Shown piece after piece: positions 11,001 to 20,023 of a stretch of DNA of 64,000 bases. A program made the translations under genes and the position numbers. The stretch is from NCBI GenBank assembly GCA_008690995.1, contig VRMN01000003.1, positions 1,364,001-1,428,000 of the forward strand, given 5' to 3'. This stretch comes from Porphyridium purpureum. Lineage: Eukaryota; Rhodophyta; Bangiophyceae; Porphyridiales; Porphyridiaceae. Every line of letters begins with the position of its first letter. Position 1 is the first letter of the stretch. The notes beneath the pieces are model-generated. The model was given only the letters and a program-made list of their open reading frames with translations. It was not told where the DNA came from and did no database searches.

Positions 11001-11224
11001 AGCACTGGTTTCGCCTGTGTAAAGTCCATGAAGATGTCCGCGACAATTTGATCGAAGCCCAGGGGAGAATGCAGAAGTTCTTCGATCGAAGCAAGGATGC
11101 CCGGGAGTTTCAAGTTGGTGATCAAGTGTTGATCACGGCGCCGCAATTGCGGCCGAACAAGAGTGATTTGGCGGCACCAAAGTTTCTTGGTCCGGTGCCT
11201 GTCATTGAGAAGGTAAGCTCGCAT

Positions 11225-11502
11225 TGCTGTGTACTACACCCGCAGCCACTACAACCCCTCTCTCACCTACAGGCACCCGCCCGGATCGAACCCCGACACC
11301 AACGGCACACCAACCTCTCCTCGCACTTCGGTACCTCCTTTACTTTTCGTTTAGCTCGGGCCGCACGGCGGCGTGGATTATATACTGCCGCAAAGCCCTG
11401 GATCTAACTCAGTGGTGGGTTTGGATGGGGTTTTGGAGGGTGGACTGTACTCTGGAGTACAGGTGCTACATGTGTACAGTGCATGGGGTGTACAGCATAG
11501 CA
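11225..11502 (-). repeat. 3' LTR of nested element
   Basis: A 278-bp LTR identical by eye to 17639-17916. It contains the palindrome CTGTACTC-TG-GAGTACAG at 11445-11462 and two further GTACAG boxes at about 11474-11496. Confidence 0.95.
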
Positions 11503-12357
11503 CATCTCCCCCACCGCCTCAACCGCTTGTGCGCGCTCGGGGACCGGGAAGAGAGGAAAGGGAGGCTGGCTAGCCCGGAGGAAAACCACGCGGGAAACCG
11601 GGCAAAGGGGTCGCGGAAAACGACCGCCGGCCAGCCCCAAACAAGCAAAAAATATTGTGAACGACGGAAAACCCATGCGACCCGGGTGTACGCGGCGGCG
11701 TCTTTGTACCTCTTTTCCGTGAGTTTTCGGTTTTCTGGTGCCGACTCCAGACGAGCACATTCCGGTGATCCAAGGTTCCGAGATAGAGGTGCAGGCTCAA
11801 GCAACACTCAAGAGGAGTTGATTGAAGCCTTTTCCCGCGAGGGAGGGCGCTTGCGGAAACCTCGGCGATATGCAACATTTGCCGACCCACCATGAACAGA
11901 AATTCCTGATTTGCGGCCAAACGACGCGGCGAAAGTGCGCGAAATGCAATATTGTAACCTAGATGAGGCCCACGAAGCCAGTCATCACCAAAGCAGAGCT
12001 TCTCTCGCCCTGGAACCTCCAGACACTCGTTGCTCATCCGTTGACACCGCCTGCCTCTCAACACCATATCCTCACTGTACCCACCCTGTGAGCCGATACG
12101 CCGATACGCCGATACGCCGATACGCCGATACGGATAAACGGATAAACGGATAAACGGATAAACGGATAAACGGATAAACGGATAAACGGATAAACGGATA
12201 AACGGATAAACGGATAAACGGATAAACGGATAAACGGATAAACGGATAAACGGATAAACGGAGCCTCCGCCTTTCTCACAGTCGAAGGTCGGGAAGGATA
12301 GAGAGGCAGCGCGAAAGGAGGCCGAGGCTCTTGCCACACGCCGGCGGCCCGGACCGA
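11503..12357 (-). other. 3' non-coding region of nested element
   Basis: About 850 bases between the end of pol and the 3' LTR. Apart from the 8-bp array and the polypurine tract next to the LTR I see no coding capacity. The long minus-strand frame across it is low-complexity and overlaps pol in another frame. Confidence 0.7.
12093..12260. repeat. 8-bp minisatellite in the nested element's 3' region
   Basis: Five perfect copies of CCGATACG (12093-12132) followed by sixteen perfect copies of GATAAACG (12133-12260), 168 bp in all. It lies between pol and the 3' LTR of the nested element. Eight is not a multiple of three, so all frames read the same eight-residue pattern (VYPFIRLS on the minus strand), which is unlikely to be protein. 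Confidence 0.95.
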
Positions 12358-15300
12358 CTATAGAAAGCTCTCGCCCGACGTGGATCGCAATGCAGTGCCG
12401 CGGTGCAAGCTGCCGCGGTTGAACGCCCACACAAGGGCCGGCGGCAGGGCAGAGGAACTTTCCCACGTCCAGTCCTTCTTCCTTGCCCCCTTCCAAGCCA
12501 CAAGATACTCGGCCCCGTCGCTCCGTTCGCGCCTGGCTTTCAGACCTGACACCTCAACGATGTCACCGTCGGCGTTTCCCAGGCTGGTCGAGCGCAATGT
12601 ATCGTTGCTCAGTAGCGCTCGGTCCACTCTCTTCAGCCGTCGGCGATGCACGAAGAATTCTTTGCCGTCATGCGTCTTGAGCCATGCGCGATGCTCGTCA
12701 GCACGCTCAACTTCAAAAGGGCCTACCCAAGGGTCCGCCAGCTTTCGGCCCTCCCTGCCCAGCGGCGGCTTCCAAACGAACACACAGTCCCCCGGTTCAA
12801 CGTCAACAATTCGACATGACGCGTTAAGCTCTCGACGTCGGGCGTCCCGGGTGGCATCATTTTCAACTACTGCGTTGTGCAAGGCCTCGAGCCTGTTGCG
12901 CAACAGAATCACAAAGGCGTCCTCCTTTCTTGCGCTGTCTTGTGGCGCTACTTCCCCTTCGGCGGCCGGGTTGAAGGGTCCCAGCCATGAATTGGCCTCT
13001 CGTCCGAACATGAGCTCGTAAGGCGTCCTCTGCGTCGTGCTGTGTCTAGTCTGGTTGAACGCGGCCACACAGGCAGGCAACCACAAATCCCAATCGTCCT
13101 CCGTGACCCACGAAGAAAGCATGTCGCAGAGTGTCCTGTTAAAGCGTTCGACCGCCCCGTTGGCTTGTGGGTTGTACGCTGTCGTAAACAGCTTTCTAAC
13201 GCGCAGCATCTTGCATAACTGGCGTAGAACATCGGCTCGGAAACAGGGCCCGTTGTCGCTCAGAAGAGCTTCCGGTAGGCCAAAGATTGCAGCCCAACGA
13301 TCCAAAAAAGCCTCGGCAATGGTCTCTGCCCGCTCGTCTCGCACACATATTGCTATGGTGAACCGAGTGAAAAGGTCGCTCACTACCAGGATTTTTGAAT
13401 ATCCAGTGCTTGTTCTCGGCGTTACCGTTAAAACGTCCGCAGCAACGACCTCGAACCGCCGGGTAACGACCCGCTTTCCCATGCGGTGGCTTGTGACAGG
13501 GGTCGGTGAGCCCTTTCGCGCGGCGCAAGTTCTACATTGCTTTACGAACTCCAAGACGTCTTGCAGCCAGCCAGGCCACCAAAACTCCGCGTCGGATATA
13601 CGTGCCGCCGTCTTGGACACTCCGAAATGCCCGCTGAAAGGTGCTGAGTGGTAGACATCTAAAATACTGCCCACTAGTCCATCAGGGACTACCTTGCGCG
13701 GTTTGTCTTTCAGCGCGGCCCACGCAAGTCCACTTTCGTCCAGATAGTACTCCGGATAGGAATATACTCGTGGGGACTTTTGCAATGCCGCGAGCTCTTT
13801 CGATAGCAGCTCGTCCTCCCTGTACGCTGCCTTGAGCCTCTCCGGAGATGGGAGCTCGTAGCCCACGGCTTGACCAATCGCGTGCGGATCATCTTCATCT
13901 GTCGGTACTGCAGAATCCTCTGCGACGGGATCTCGTCGCGCACGCGTGCGCACTGCGTTCAGTTCGAGACGTGACAGTGCGTCCGGCACTCGATTCAAGC
14001 GGCCTTTAACATGCTCGATGGTAAACGAAAAGTCCTGAATTGTCAGTGCCCAGCGCGCCAGCCTTCCTCTTGGCTCTTTCATGGACAGGAGCCAACGGAG
14101 AGGTTCATGGTCAGTGCGAATGCGTACGGTTGTGCCGAAAACATAGTGTCGTACCTTTTTGAGACACCAAACTACTGCAAGGCACTCCAGCTCGGTGACC
14201 GTATAATTTTGCTCCGCCGACGTCAAAGTCCGCGACAAAAAAGAGATTGGCGCAAGCTTCCCGTCCGGCATCTCCTGATACAACGCACCGCCCAGTCCTA
14301 TCTGAGAGGCGTCGGTGTCGAGAACCTTTGGCGCGTTCGGATCCGCCAACACCAGCATCACTTTGTCCGACGTGAGCACCTCTTTGAATCCGTCGAAAGC
14401 GCAGCGCGCGTCTTCCCCAAAGCGTGCCTGCCAGCCGGCGCACTCTAGATCTGTATTGCGGTGTGCCTTCTTTGCATTGACGTCCAAGCCATCCAGCGCT
14501 CTCCGGAGCGGCGCCGCGCGATCCGAGAACCTGGGTATGAAGTCCCTGAACCAATTCACAAGCCCTAAGAAACGCAGCAGCTCTGTTGGGCCCTTAGGGT
14601 AAGGCCACTTGAGAATGGCTGCCGTACTTTTTCCCCCCCGGCCGAATGCGGCCTTCTTCCACTTCATGTCCCAGGAAACTGAGCCTTGCCGTAGCGAATT
14701 TGCACTTTTGCAGGGAAAATGTCATGTTCTCTTCCTGGAACTTGCTTAGCACTACGTCTAGGACCTCCAAATGTTTTTCTATCGTTTTGGTCCCTGTCAA
14801 CATATCGTCTAGGTACATCAGGATGTGTTTCCATCGAAGCGACCCAAGTATCGTGTTCACAAGTCTCTGGAAGGTAGCGGGCGAGTTTCGGAGGCCCTGT
14901 GCAAGGACTGTGTAGCGGAACAGTCCCTCCGCCGTTATCATACCGGTGAAGTCCCGCGAGGACTCCGCGAGGGGAACTTGGAAGAAACCGTCAGCCAGGT
15001 CCATCACAGAGAAGACTCCACACGGGAGGAAGCGTCCCATCCAATCTAAGCATTCGCGCACGTCAGGGATTGGGTATCTATCTGGAACGGTGTGGCTGTT
15101 CAATTGGCGGAAATCCGTAGTCAGCCGCCACTTACCGTTTGGCTTTCGAATGATAACGTTCGCGCTGGCATATGGGCCCGAGCAAGGCTCGAGGATGCCC
15201 AAAGATAATAAACGCTGGACTAGCGTGCTCTCGGCCTCTCTTTCAACTTCAGACAATCTACGCAGGCGGGCCGGGGTAAGACGTGCGCCTGGATCAATAG

Positions 15301-16144
15301 CAATGGAGTGCTCAGTAGACCGTGTGCGACCTGGACGGTCCCGGAACACCCTCCAGTGCTTGAGCAACACCGCCCGAAGACCACTTTGGTGAAGCACGTC
15401 TACGTGGCTGAGGTCTACATCCATAATGCGAGCACGCGTCTCCTCTTCGTCCTCTTGCATTACGTTTGGACTCCCGAGCTTACTTGCGTCTCTTTGCTCT
15501 ACCCCAACGCAATCAATTAAGTTCAGTGATTTTGCAGGCGCTCCCTCTAAGAGGCGAATCGTGGCGCCGTCTTTCATTTCGAGCTCGCCCTTGCCAAAGG
15601 AAAGCGCGTTAGCATTAGCAACCCAGAAATCCCATCCCAGGATAAGATCTTCGATAAGATCTTCAGCAACTAATGCGCGCACCTGGTACATTGACTGGCC
15701 AATTTGTAGCTGAAGCTCTGATGCTCCGACAATACCGAGGGAGCTTCCGCCTGCAGTTCGACACTCCTGCGCCACGTCCTGTATTACGGCTCCTAGAGAA
15801 CTGACCCACTTTGCTCGCGCATATACACCGGCAATCCCTACAGCACCCGTGTCGGCAAGAGCATCTACGGCAGATCCCGAGACCTTGACAGGCGTGCGAC
15901 CCGATCGCATGACACGTGCTTTGGCCAACACGCGCACGTACGGGACTCTGCCAGAAGCAGATTCCACCAGATGGTTTAAGACTTCCAAGGTTGGACTCGC
16001 TCGCAGGATTCGCTTCGGCCCTAGAGCTAGATCATCAATCACGGAACTTGTTCGAATTTCGGTGTTCTCTTCACCTACGCTGGGCTTGCGATATCCCAAC
16101 GCTTCCATGGCCTCATCCACGGCCCTCCCATTCCACGCTACCAC
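12358..16144 (-). pseudogene. pol of nested chromovirus-like element
   Basis: A polyprotein region on the minus strand: an aspartic-protease-like segment (ALADTGAVGIAG), reverse transcriptase (TDFRQLNSHTVPDRYPIPDV, MYLDDML), RNase H (LDTDASQIGLGGAL, RTDHEPLRWL), integrase (HSAPFSGHFGVSKT zinc-binding region, LLSDNGPCF, YNPQANGAVERFNR) and a C-terminal chromodomain (EYLVAWKGARKKDWTWE). About one reading-frame break is present. The chromodomain places it among the chromoviruses. Confidence 0.9.
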
Positions 16145-16156
16145 GCGTCCGCGTAG

Positions 16157-17368
16157 TCACTCGCTCGCAGGCGCCGCCGAGGTAGCTCTGCGCACCGGTG
16201 CTGGCGCCAGGCAGTCTCCGGCATAGTGTCCTGTCCCTTGGCAGCGGCGACACACCACTCGATCCGAGTTGGCCATTAAACGGTTCCCCCCGATTCCGGG
16301 CACGCCCAAAACGGCTGCCACCCGGTCCGCCAGGAACTCCACTTCGATCAACTTTTGATCCTCTGTCTCCTTCGCCGGGTCAGGAGGTACACCCCCAAGA
16401 TTTGGTTCGGAATCATGAAGTACATTGACCGCAGCCCCCGGTGGACGGAAAACCGGTCTCCCTTGGGCAAAGCTTCGTCCCTTCTCCAGTGTCGACCCGT
16501 AGTTTTTCTCCAACGGTAAAATCATTCCGAAGAATGTTTCTGTGGCAGCGTGGAGACGACCCATCTGTTGAATATCTCGAGGAAGTCCTCGAACAAAGTC
16601 GCTCTTCATCGACGCCTCGGATTTCCCAAGAGCAGCGCCGAGCTCGTACACGGCGCGGTGATAGTTTGCCACTGACTCGCCCTTCGTCCATTTCCTCTCG
16701 CAGTACTCTTGTTCCACAGATTCCAAAAGCTGAGGAGACCAGAAAACCGAACGCGCCCACGCCCAACGCTGCTGAGCCGAGTACTCCGTCGCAAGCTCGC
16801 CGTTCTTCTCGGCAGTGCGATAAACCTGCTCAGCCGAATCCGCAAAAGCTAGAACCACAAACTTTGCCGTGAGGTCGGCTGGAATGTGGCGACATGCTTC
16901 CACCCAGGTCAAATACGTGGTTTCGAACCTGAGATCACGCGCGTGACGGATGCGACAGTCTTTCATCTCGAGAATGACCGACCTCTTCATTTCTTGCTCG
17001 AGTTTGATGAGCCGGAGCTCCTCAGTGGACATTGTCAACAGGCTCGAACCATCAGAGACCGCCAGTGCAGTCCCGATTCTGGACGCGCGGCTGGGCTCCC
17101 CCGGTGGCTCGGCACCATGTTCGGCGGATCTTGGCCGAGAACCGCGATCCTGCGCGTCCGCAATCGTCGGTTCGTCCAGCTGCGGTCCGAGACGCTGAAA
17201 GATCATCTCCATTCTCTGACGTATCTGGTCAATGCTTTCGCGCAGCTGCTCCTGGCCGGATGCGATCAGCTCTACACGTCCCTGGAGTGCCGCCACATCA
17301 GCCGTGACGCTCGCTACAGTTGGACGCCCGGCCATTTCCCCCAAGATATCCGACAGGCGTCCGGACAT
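16157..17368 (-). CDS. gag of nested chromovirus-like element
   Basis: A 403-codon frame that begins with a short coiled-coil-prone region, carries a capsid-like middle (QRWAWARSVFWSPQLLESVE) and ends with one CCHC zinc knuckle, CRRCQGTGHYAGDC. It looks whole. It is separated from pol by only a few bases, as is normal for gag and pol. Confidence 0.85.
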   Translation of the reverse strand: MSGRLSDILGEMAGRPTVASVTADVAALQGRVELIASGQEQLRESIDQIRQRMEMIFQRLGPQLDEPTIADAQDRGSRPRSAEHGAEPPGEPSRASRIGTALAVSDGSSLLTMSTEELRLIKLEQEMKRSVILEMKDCRIRHARDLRFETTYLTWVEACRHIPADLTAKFVVLAFADSAEQVYRTAEKNGELATEYSAQQRWAWARSVFWSPQLLESVEQEYCERKWTKGESVANYHRAVYELGAALGKSEASMKSDFVRGLPRDIQQMGRLHAATETFFGMILPLEKNYGSTLEKGRSFAQGRPVFRPPGAAVNVLHDSEPNLGGVPPDPAKETEDQKLIEVEFLADRVAAVLGVPGIGGNRLMANSDRVVCRRCQGTGHYAGDCLAPAPVRRATSAAPASE

Positions 17369-17638
17369 AAATCAGATAATCAGTCAGTCCCTAGAAATCA
17401 AACGCAAAAGTGTGCAATGCGTGTGCTGAAGCCACCCGGCTTCCCACACAAGTTCAAAAAACCAAACAGAACTATCTTTTCAAAGCCACCCGACTTCAAA
17501 CGAGACACCAGAGCCACCCGACCTGGCACCTCTCCCCCACGTCGCCCTGGTTCCGGGCCACCCGACCACCAACCAGACCGGCCCGCGCGCTCCCACAAGA
17601 AATTACTCAAGAATGGGGCAACGCTAATTCTAGAATTA

Positions 17639-17916
17639 TGCTGTGTACTACACCCGCAGCCACTACAACCCCTCTCTCACCTACAGGCACCCGCCCGGAT
17701 CGAACCCCGACACCAACGGCACACCAACCTCTCCTCGCACTTCGGTACCTCCTTTACTTTTCGTTTAGCTCGGGCCGCACGGCGGCGTGGATTATATACT
17801 GCCGCAAAGCCCTGGATCTAACTCAGTGGTGGGTTTGGATGGGGTTTTGGAGGGTGGACTGTACTCTGGAGTACAGGTGCTACATGTGTACAGTGCATGG
17901 GGTGTACAGCATAGCA
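17639..17916 (-). repeat. 5' LTR of nested element
   Basis: A 278-bp copy of 11225-11502, with the GTACAG palindrome at 17859-17876. It is followed on the plus side by the GCAT duplication and the tail of the outer element's pol. Confidence 0.95.
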
Positions 17917-18228
17917 GCATGCTTACCGAGTGATTTTGCCCGAGGGTGTGGCTTGTCATGATGTTTTTCCGATCCAACATCTGAAGCCATACTATGGACG
18001 CGAAGACTACATGGCAGGGGAAAATGATGAAGAAGTACCCGACGAAATGCCGGCGTCCGATTCTGAGCCAGACTTGTTGAAAATTATCGAGGAGTCTGAC
18101 TCTGAATGACTTGGGTATTGTGAGAAGTTTGCTAGGCAGAGGTTTTCTCCCGGAGCGCGGGCTCCTCGAGCCAAGAATGCAACTTAGTTTGAAGTCTCGC
18201 CGAGACGTCGAGCCAAGAGGGGGGGAGA

Positions 18229-18522
18229 TGTTATCCGTTCGACCCCAGTCACCTAGAACGGTTCGGTTAATCCGAAACCGGTAAGCCGGTAAGCCGTTAG
18301 ACCGTTTAACCGTTTCTAGAAGCTTCTAGAGGTTCCGGAAACTTCTAGACGTGCGCAGAAATGTCAATGATTTGCATTGTCATTTCTCTTGGCGCCTTGC
18401 TGTCTCTAGCGGAAGTAAGGGTATAAAAAGGCGACGCGCCTGCCCGGACTAGCCGGTCAGGTCTTGCTCGGAGACAGAAGAGGTAAGAAGAAGAGAGTAA
18501 AAAAGGCACAGCATTGGTAACA
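18229..18522 (+). repeat. 3' LTR of outer Ty3/gypsy element
   Basis: A 294-bp copy of 6400-6693 with no difference seen by eye, preceded by a polypurine tract and followed by the ATATC target duplication. Confidence 0.96.
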
Positions 18523-18527
18523 ATATC

Positions 18528-18743
18528 GCGCTGGTGTACAAAAGTCGCCTGGCTAAGAATTTCATGAATGACAAGAATGTGGAGCTTCGAGACTGGCCAG
18601 CATACTCGCCGGACCTCAATGTCATCGAGAAGATGTGGGAGCTACCAGCGCCCAAGGTTTACGTGGGTGCAAGGGAGTGTCAGATGGTGCTAGAGCTGAA
18701 AAATACCATCTTACTGGTTTGGGAGACTTTGGACCAGCCTTAA
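18528..18743 (+). pseudogene. Transposase remnant, Tc1/mariner-like (second part)
   Basis: It continues the transposase frame on the right side of the LTR insertion. It contains RDWPAYSPDLNVIEKMWE, the family's WPxxSPDLNPIEN-W block with the third catalytic acidic residue (Glu). The normal C-terminal SMPRRI-like motif (SLPKRIFNC) appears just downstream near 18750-18790 in another frame, so there is also a frame change in this plain DNA transposon. No complete transposase is encoded. Confidence 0.85.
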
Positions 18744-18973
18744 CAGGTCAATTTGAACGCGTCTCTACCGAAACGCATATTCAACTGTGCGCATCTTTGA
18801 GGCGCATACGCACAAGGAAACGGCGACCGATTCCGACCTTTCATTGCTGAGTAATGGCTGGAACTGTGTCGTGTCCCCTATCCGTTTTGACCTCTGCCAC
18901 ATGCCCTTTTCACCGGACCTCTTTCCCTTTTATAGTAAAGCAGATCATTTTACTAGTAAAACTTGGAAAAAGG

Positions 18974-19003
18974 TACTGTCCCCTATCCGATTTGGTCGCA
19001 CCT
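18974..19003 (-). repeat. Right terminal inverted repeat of the Tc1/mariner-like element
   Basis: Reverse complement of the left end with two mismatches, followed by the TA target duplication at 19004-19005. An inner copy of the core in the same orientation lies at about 18880-18896. Confidence 0.93.
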
Positions 19004-19381
19004 TAGCACGAGGGGGTCACTCCGGGCTAGCACATTGGTACAGCGAGCTCGCATCCAGACAAAGTGGTCTTTTGATGCCGGATGTTCACAAGGCTGAACG
19101 CGAATGTACGTCGTTATCTTGCCAGCACTGAACAATGGATGCTACGTATTGGCGAGCGTAAGAACCAATACGACGCCGTGGCTGTCCACATATTCAGTCT
19201 CAAAGAAGTCAACGTAACTGTACGCGCTGAGCGGAGCTTCTTTCTGCATTCTGAACCGTCGAGCCTGTCTACTGCTGAGTGTACCGTCGGTGCCGACCGC
19301 GAAGTTCTTTCGGGCTTGCGAAGGTTTCATAATCACCACGTGGGTCATGCATGAGAAGCAATTTCCCGGATAGTAGCACAT
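19004..19381 (-). pseudogene. Unidentified frame on the far side of the transposon (5' part)
   Basis: On the minus strand the frame that ends at 5078 resumes here, beyond the transposon's TA. It is open from the TA to a TAG at 19142-19144, and open again in the same frame up to an ATG at 19379-19381 (SYVDFFETEYVDSHGVVLVLT). The sequence just upstream reads TTAGTACAG, which could be a splice acceptor. I cannot name the protein. A disabled host gene is plausible, a chance frame possible. Confidence 0.35.
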
Positions 19382-20023
19382 GCGTTGGATTCCCTGTACT
19401 AATCAAGACTTTGCATCAGTTCGGGTTTGCGCTTGTCGCACGTCCTTCCGCCGGACAGATTGGCGAAGGAATTCACGTTCAATTGAGAGATTTGAATCCC
19501 GTCTCATGGAGTGCCAGGTTGGCCTCCAGGAGCCATGGCAAACGAAGAATCGCCGGAAGAGTCGATGCACCTGCTGAAAGGGCGTCTTTCAAAGTGCTTT
19601 TCTGGAGTAGCGTGCGCAGGCCAACATCCGGGTAGATCTTCGGCATACCCATCTTGATGATGAAGAAATTCCTCTCTTTCTGCCCTTTCCTTGGATCTGC
19701 ATGGGACGCTGCCTTTCTTTTTCTACTTTCAGGCACTACCATCACGACCCATGGTCGGCTTCTCGCCTGAGCGCGAGCCTTTTGCGGGCGAAAGACACCA
19801 CACGACACGCATGAGCACACCACGCAACAAAGACACTGCTGGAATTTTCAGTAATATCAAAAGTCGCCGGGACCAGTCTCAACTCCGCTTCTCTTGGTGG
19901 CCCTCTTCTCATATACATGTATCGTGGATGCGATAAACCCGCACTTCACATCTCTCCCCGCGTCTAAACCTCTTTCCCACGATGTACCTCAAGTTGTTCC
20001 ATCCCCCCACTGACATGATCTTC
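19382..20023. other. Region without a supported gene
   Basis: Between the interrupted frame and the CDF transporter. A minus-strand frame (19479-19823) reads plausibly in its second half (MPKIYPDVGLRTLLQKST, PAILRLPWLLEANLALHE) and might be an upstream exon of the gene hit by the transposon, but no family or splice pair convinces me. Confidence 0.4.

Larger units (their letters stand above)
11225..17916 (-). mobile_element. Ty3/gypsy chromovirus-like LTR retrotransposon, nested, minus strand
   Basis: The innermost element, in the opposite direction to its host element. LTRs of 278 bp (TG...CA on either strand) lie at both ends and look identical. A 4-bp duplication GCAT flanks it (11221-11224 and 17917-17920). 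It carries gag, then pol with protease, reverse transcriptase, RNase H, integrase and a C-terminal chromodomain, then a long 3' non-coding part with an 8-bp tandem array. A polypurine tract (GGTGGGGGAGATG on the minus strand) abuts the 3' LTR. I do not recognise a tRNA-type primer-binding site beside the 5' LTR. Very young, but its pol shows about one reading-frame break. Confidence 0.95.
8037..18109 (+). pseudogene. pol of outer Ty3/gypsy element, broken by nested insertion
   Basis: A polyprotein region with protease (LIDSGATDNF), reverse transcriptase (RMCVDYRALN, YLDDILVF), RNase H (HTDHEALKHL) and integrase (HHCC zinc-binding region, then FYWPKMKRDV and the D,D-E core). It runs from the end of gag to 11224, is interrupted by the nested element at 11225-17916, and its C-terminal tail lies at 17917-18109 (HLKPYYGRED, then an acidic end). 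I see one break, the insertion itself. No clear chromodomain is visible in the tail. Confidence 0.9.
6400..18522 (+). mobile_element. Ty3/gypsy LTR retrotransposon (outer), carrying a nested element
   Basis: An LTR element flanked by the 5-bp target duplication ATATC (6395-6399 and 18523-18527). LTRs are 294 bp, start TGTTATCC and end GGTAACA, and show no difference by eye, so insertion is recent. A primer-binding site resembling the initiator Met tRNA complement (TGGTATCATCGC) starts at 6696. A polypurine tract precedes the 3' LTR at 18215-18228. Domain order gag, protease, reverse transcriptase, RNase H, integrase places it in Ty3/gypsy (Metaviridae). Its pol is broken by insertion of a second element at 11225-17916; otherwise the parts look whole. 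Without the nested element it would be about 5.4 kb. Confidence 0.95.
5437..19003 (+). mobile_element. Tc1/mariner-like DNA transposon, split by an LTR element
   Basis: The outermost layer of the nest. Ends are 30-bp terminal inverted repeats starting AGGTGCGACCA, with two mismatches between them, flanked by TA dinucleotides (5435-5436 and 19004-19005), the target duplication of this superfamily. Removing the LTR element inserted at 6400-18522 and its duplicated 5 bases leaves about 1.44 kb, a normal size. Each end carries a second inner copy of the ACGGATAGGGGACA core, an IR/DR arrangement. The transposase remnants (two further entries) carry an in-frame stop and a late frame change, so this copy is not autonomous. 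Plus orientation is taken from the transposase. Confidence 0.9.

Noticed and set aside
11283-11300. GATCGAACCCCGA in the nested LTR, similar to a tRNA T-arm
   Set aside because: No acceptor stem, D-arm or anticodon arm could be found around it. I found no convincing tRNA gene anywhere in the window.
11570-12496. Long minus-strand frame with VYPFIRLS repeats
   Set aside because: The repeats come from an 8-bp array that keeps all frames open; the rest overlaps the nested element's pol in another frame.
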